Origin: Paenibacillus foliorum
Lineage (GTDB): Bacteria > Bacillota > Bacilli > Paenibacillales > NBRC-103111
Reading direction: 5' to 3'
Length of the DNA stretch: 64,000 nucleotides
NCBI RefSeq assembly: GCF_013141765.1
Contig: NZ_WHOD01000087.1
Location: 124,001-188,000 of the forward strand
Under the pieces are notes generated by a model that saw only the letters and a list, made by a program, of their open reading frames with translations, was not told the origin of the DNA and did not search any database. Made by a program: the position numbers and the translations under genes. Shown piece after piece: positions 63,993-64,000 of this stretch. Within the stretch, counting starts at the first letter, position 1. Each line of letters begins with the position of its first letter.

Positions 63993-64000
63993 ATGGCAAT
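63993..64000 (+). CDS. Start of a further gene (partial, cut by the window end)
   Basis: An ATG at 63993 has AGAGGTG at 63975-63981 and follows a good promoter by ~110 bp, but only two codons are visible (Met-Ala). An in-frame open stretch from an ATG at 63892 also runs off the end but has no ribosome site. Identity cannot be given. Confidence 0.4.

Overview
The window looks like a chromosomal core region of a spore-forming, mid-GC Firmicute of the Paenibacillus type. The evidence is gene order and gene content. Spore genes (safA-like, bofC, spoIID-like, spoVB, cotH-like) are mixed with housekeeping genes in an order close to the Bacillus subtilis bofC-ruvAB-queA-tgt-yajC-yrzE-yrbG-spoVB-comN-secDF-recJ-apt-relA-dtd-hisS-aspS-tcdA-rarA-cymR-iscS-mnmA-yrrD-yrrI-alaS-ireB-yqgF-yrzB-mltG-trhP1-trhP2-pbpI block. 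Departures from that order fit Paenibacillaceae: separate secD and secF genes, small palindromic interspersed repeats, a CotH-type kinase between apt and relA, and T-box leaders before hisS and alaS. I ran no database search; the taxonomic statement is inference.

Layout. 1-1.4 kb: the 3' end of a molybdopterin oxidoreductase (probably nitrate reductase) and a TrpD-like protein. 1.5-6.9 kb: a Nudix hydrolase facing an amino-acid operon (ACT protein, hom, thrB, pheA, ilvE) that ends in a strong terminator. 7.1-9.5 kb: a repeat-bearing LysM spore coat protein and bofC. 9.5-16.6 kb: ruvC-ruvA-ruvB, a long SpoIID/LytB protein, queA, tgt, yajC. 16.6-20.4 kb: membrane proteins, spoVB with a 39-bp tandem repeat upstream, comN. 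20.4-26.8 kb: secD, secF, a CDF transporter, recJ, apt. 26.9-28.4 kb: a tiny Asn-Arg-Ser repeat protein and a CotH-type protein kinase. 28.5-31.5 kb: relA, dtd and a 58-residue orphan. 31.7-33.7 kb: a membrane-anchored FAD oxidoreductase. 33.7-38.1 kb: T-box, hisS, aspS, tcdA. 38.2-45.5 kb: rarA, a CBS-domain membrane protein, mnmA (minus strand), cymR, iscS, a PRC-barrel protein and a zinc-ribbon protein, interrupted by interspersed palindromic elements. 45.9-48.4 kb: an AI-2E-type permease and an ion transporter with an attenuator-like leader. 48.5-56.8 kb: T-box, a palindromic element, alaS, ireB, yqgF, two DUF1292 genes, mltG, trhP1, trhP2. 57-64 kb: a chemoreceptor, a class B PBP, a LytS/KinB-like histidine kinase, a Tat-exported metallophosphoesterase and the start of a further gene.

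How the genes fit together. Much of the window serves tRNA and translation: queA/tgt make queuosine, mnmA with iscS makes s2U34, tcdA makes ct6A37, trhP1/2 make ho5U34, dtd proofreads, and three aminoacyl-tRNA synthetases are present. DNA repair genes (ruvCAB, recJ, rarA, yqgF), protein export (yajC, secDF), stringent response (relA) and sporulation or envelope functions make up the rest.

The most interesting non-routine signal is the pair at 26.9-28.4 kb. It is a 104-residue protein with ten Asn-Arg-Ser triplets, each spelled with a different codon string, placed directly before a CotH-family spore-coat kinase, as a candidate dedicated phosphorylation substrate. Other items worth checking are sharp GC-rich patches inside thrB and rarA, a 138-bp inverted repeat inserted between the alaS T-box and alaS, and the apparent Asp (GAC) specifier in the hisS-aspS T-box.
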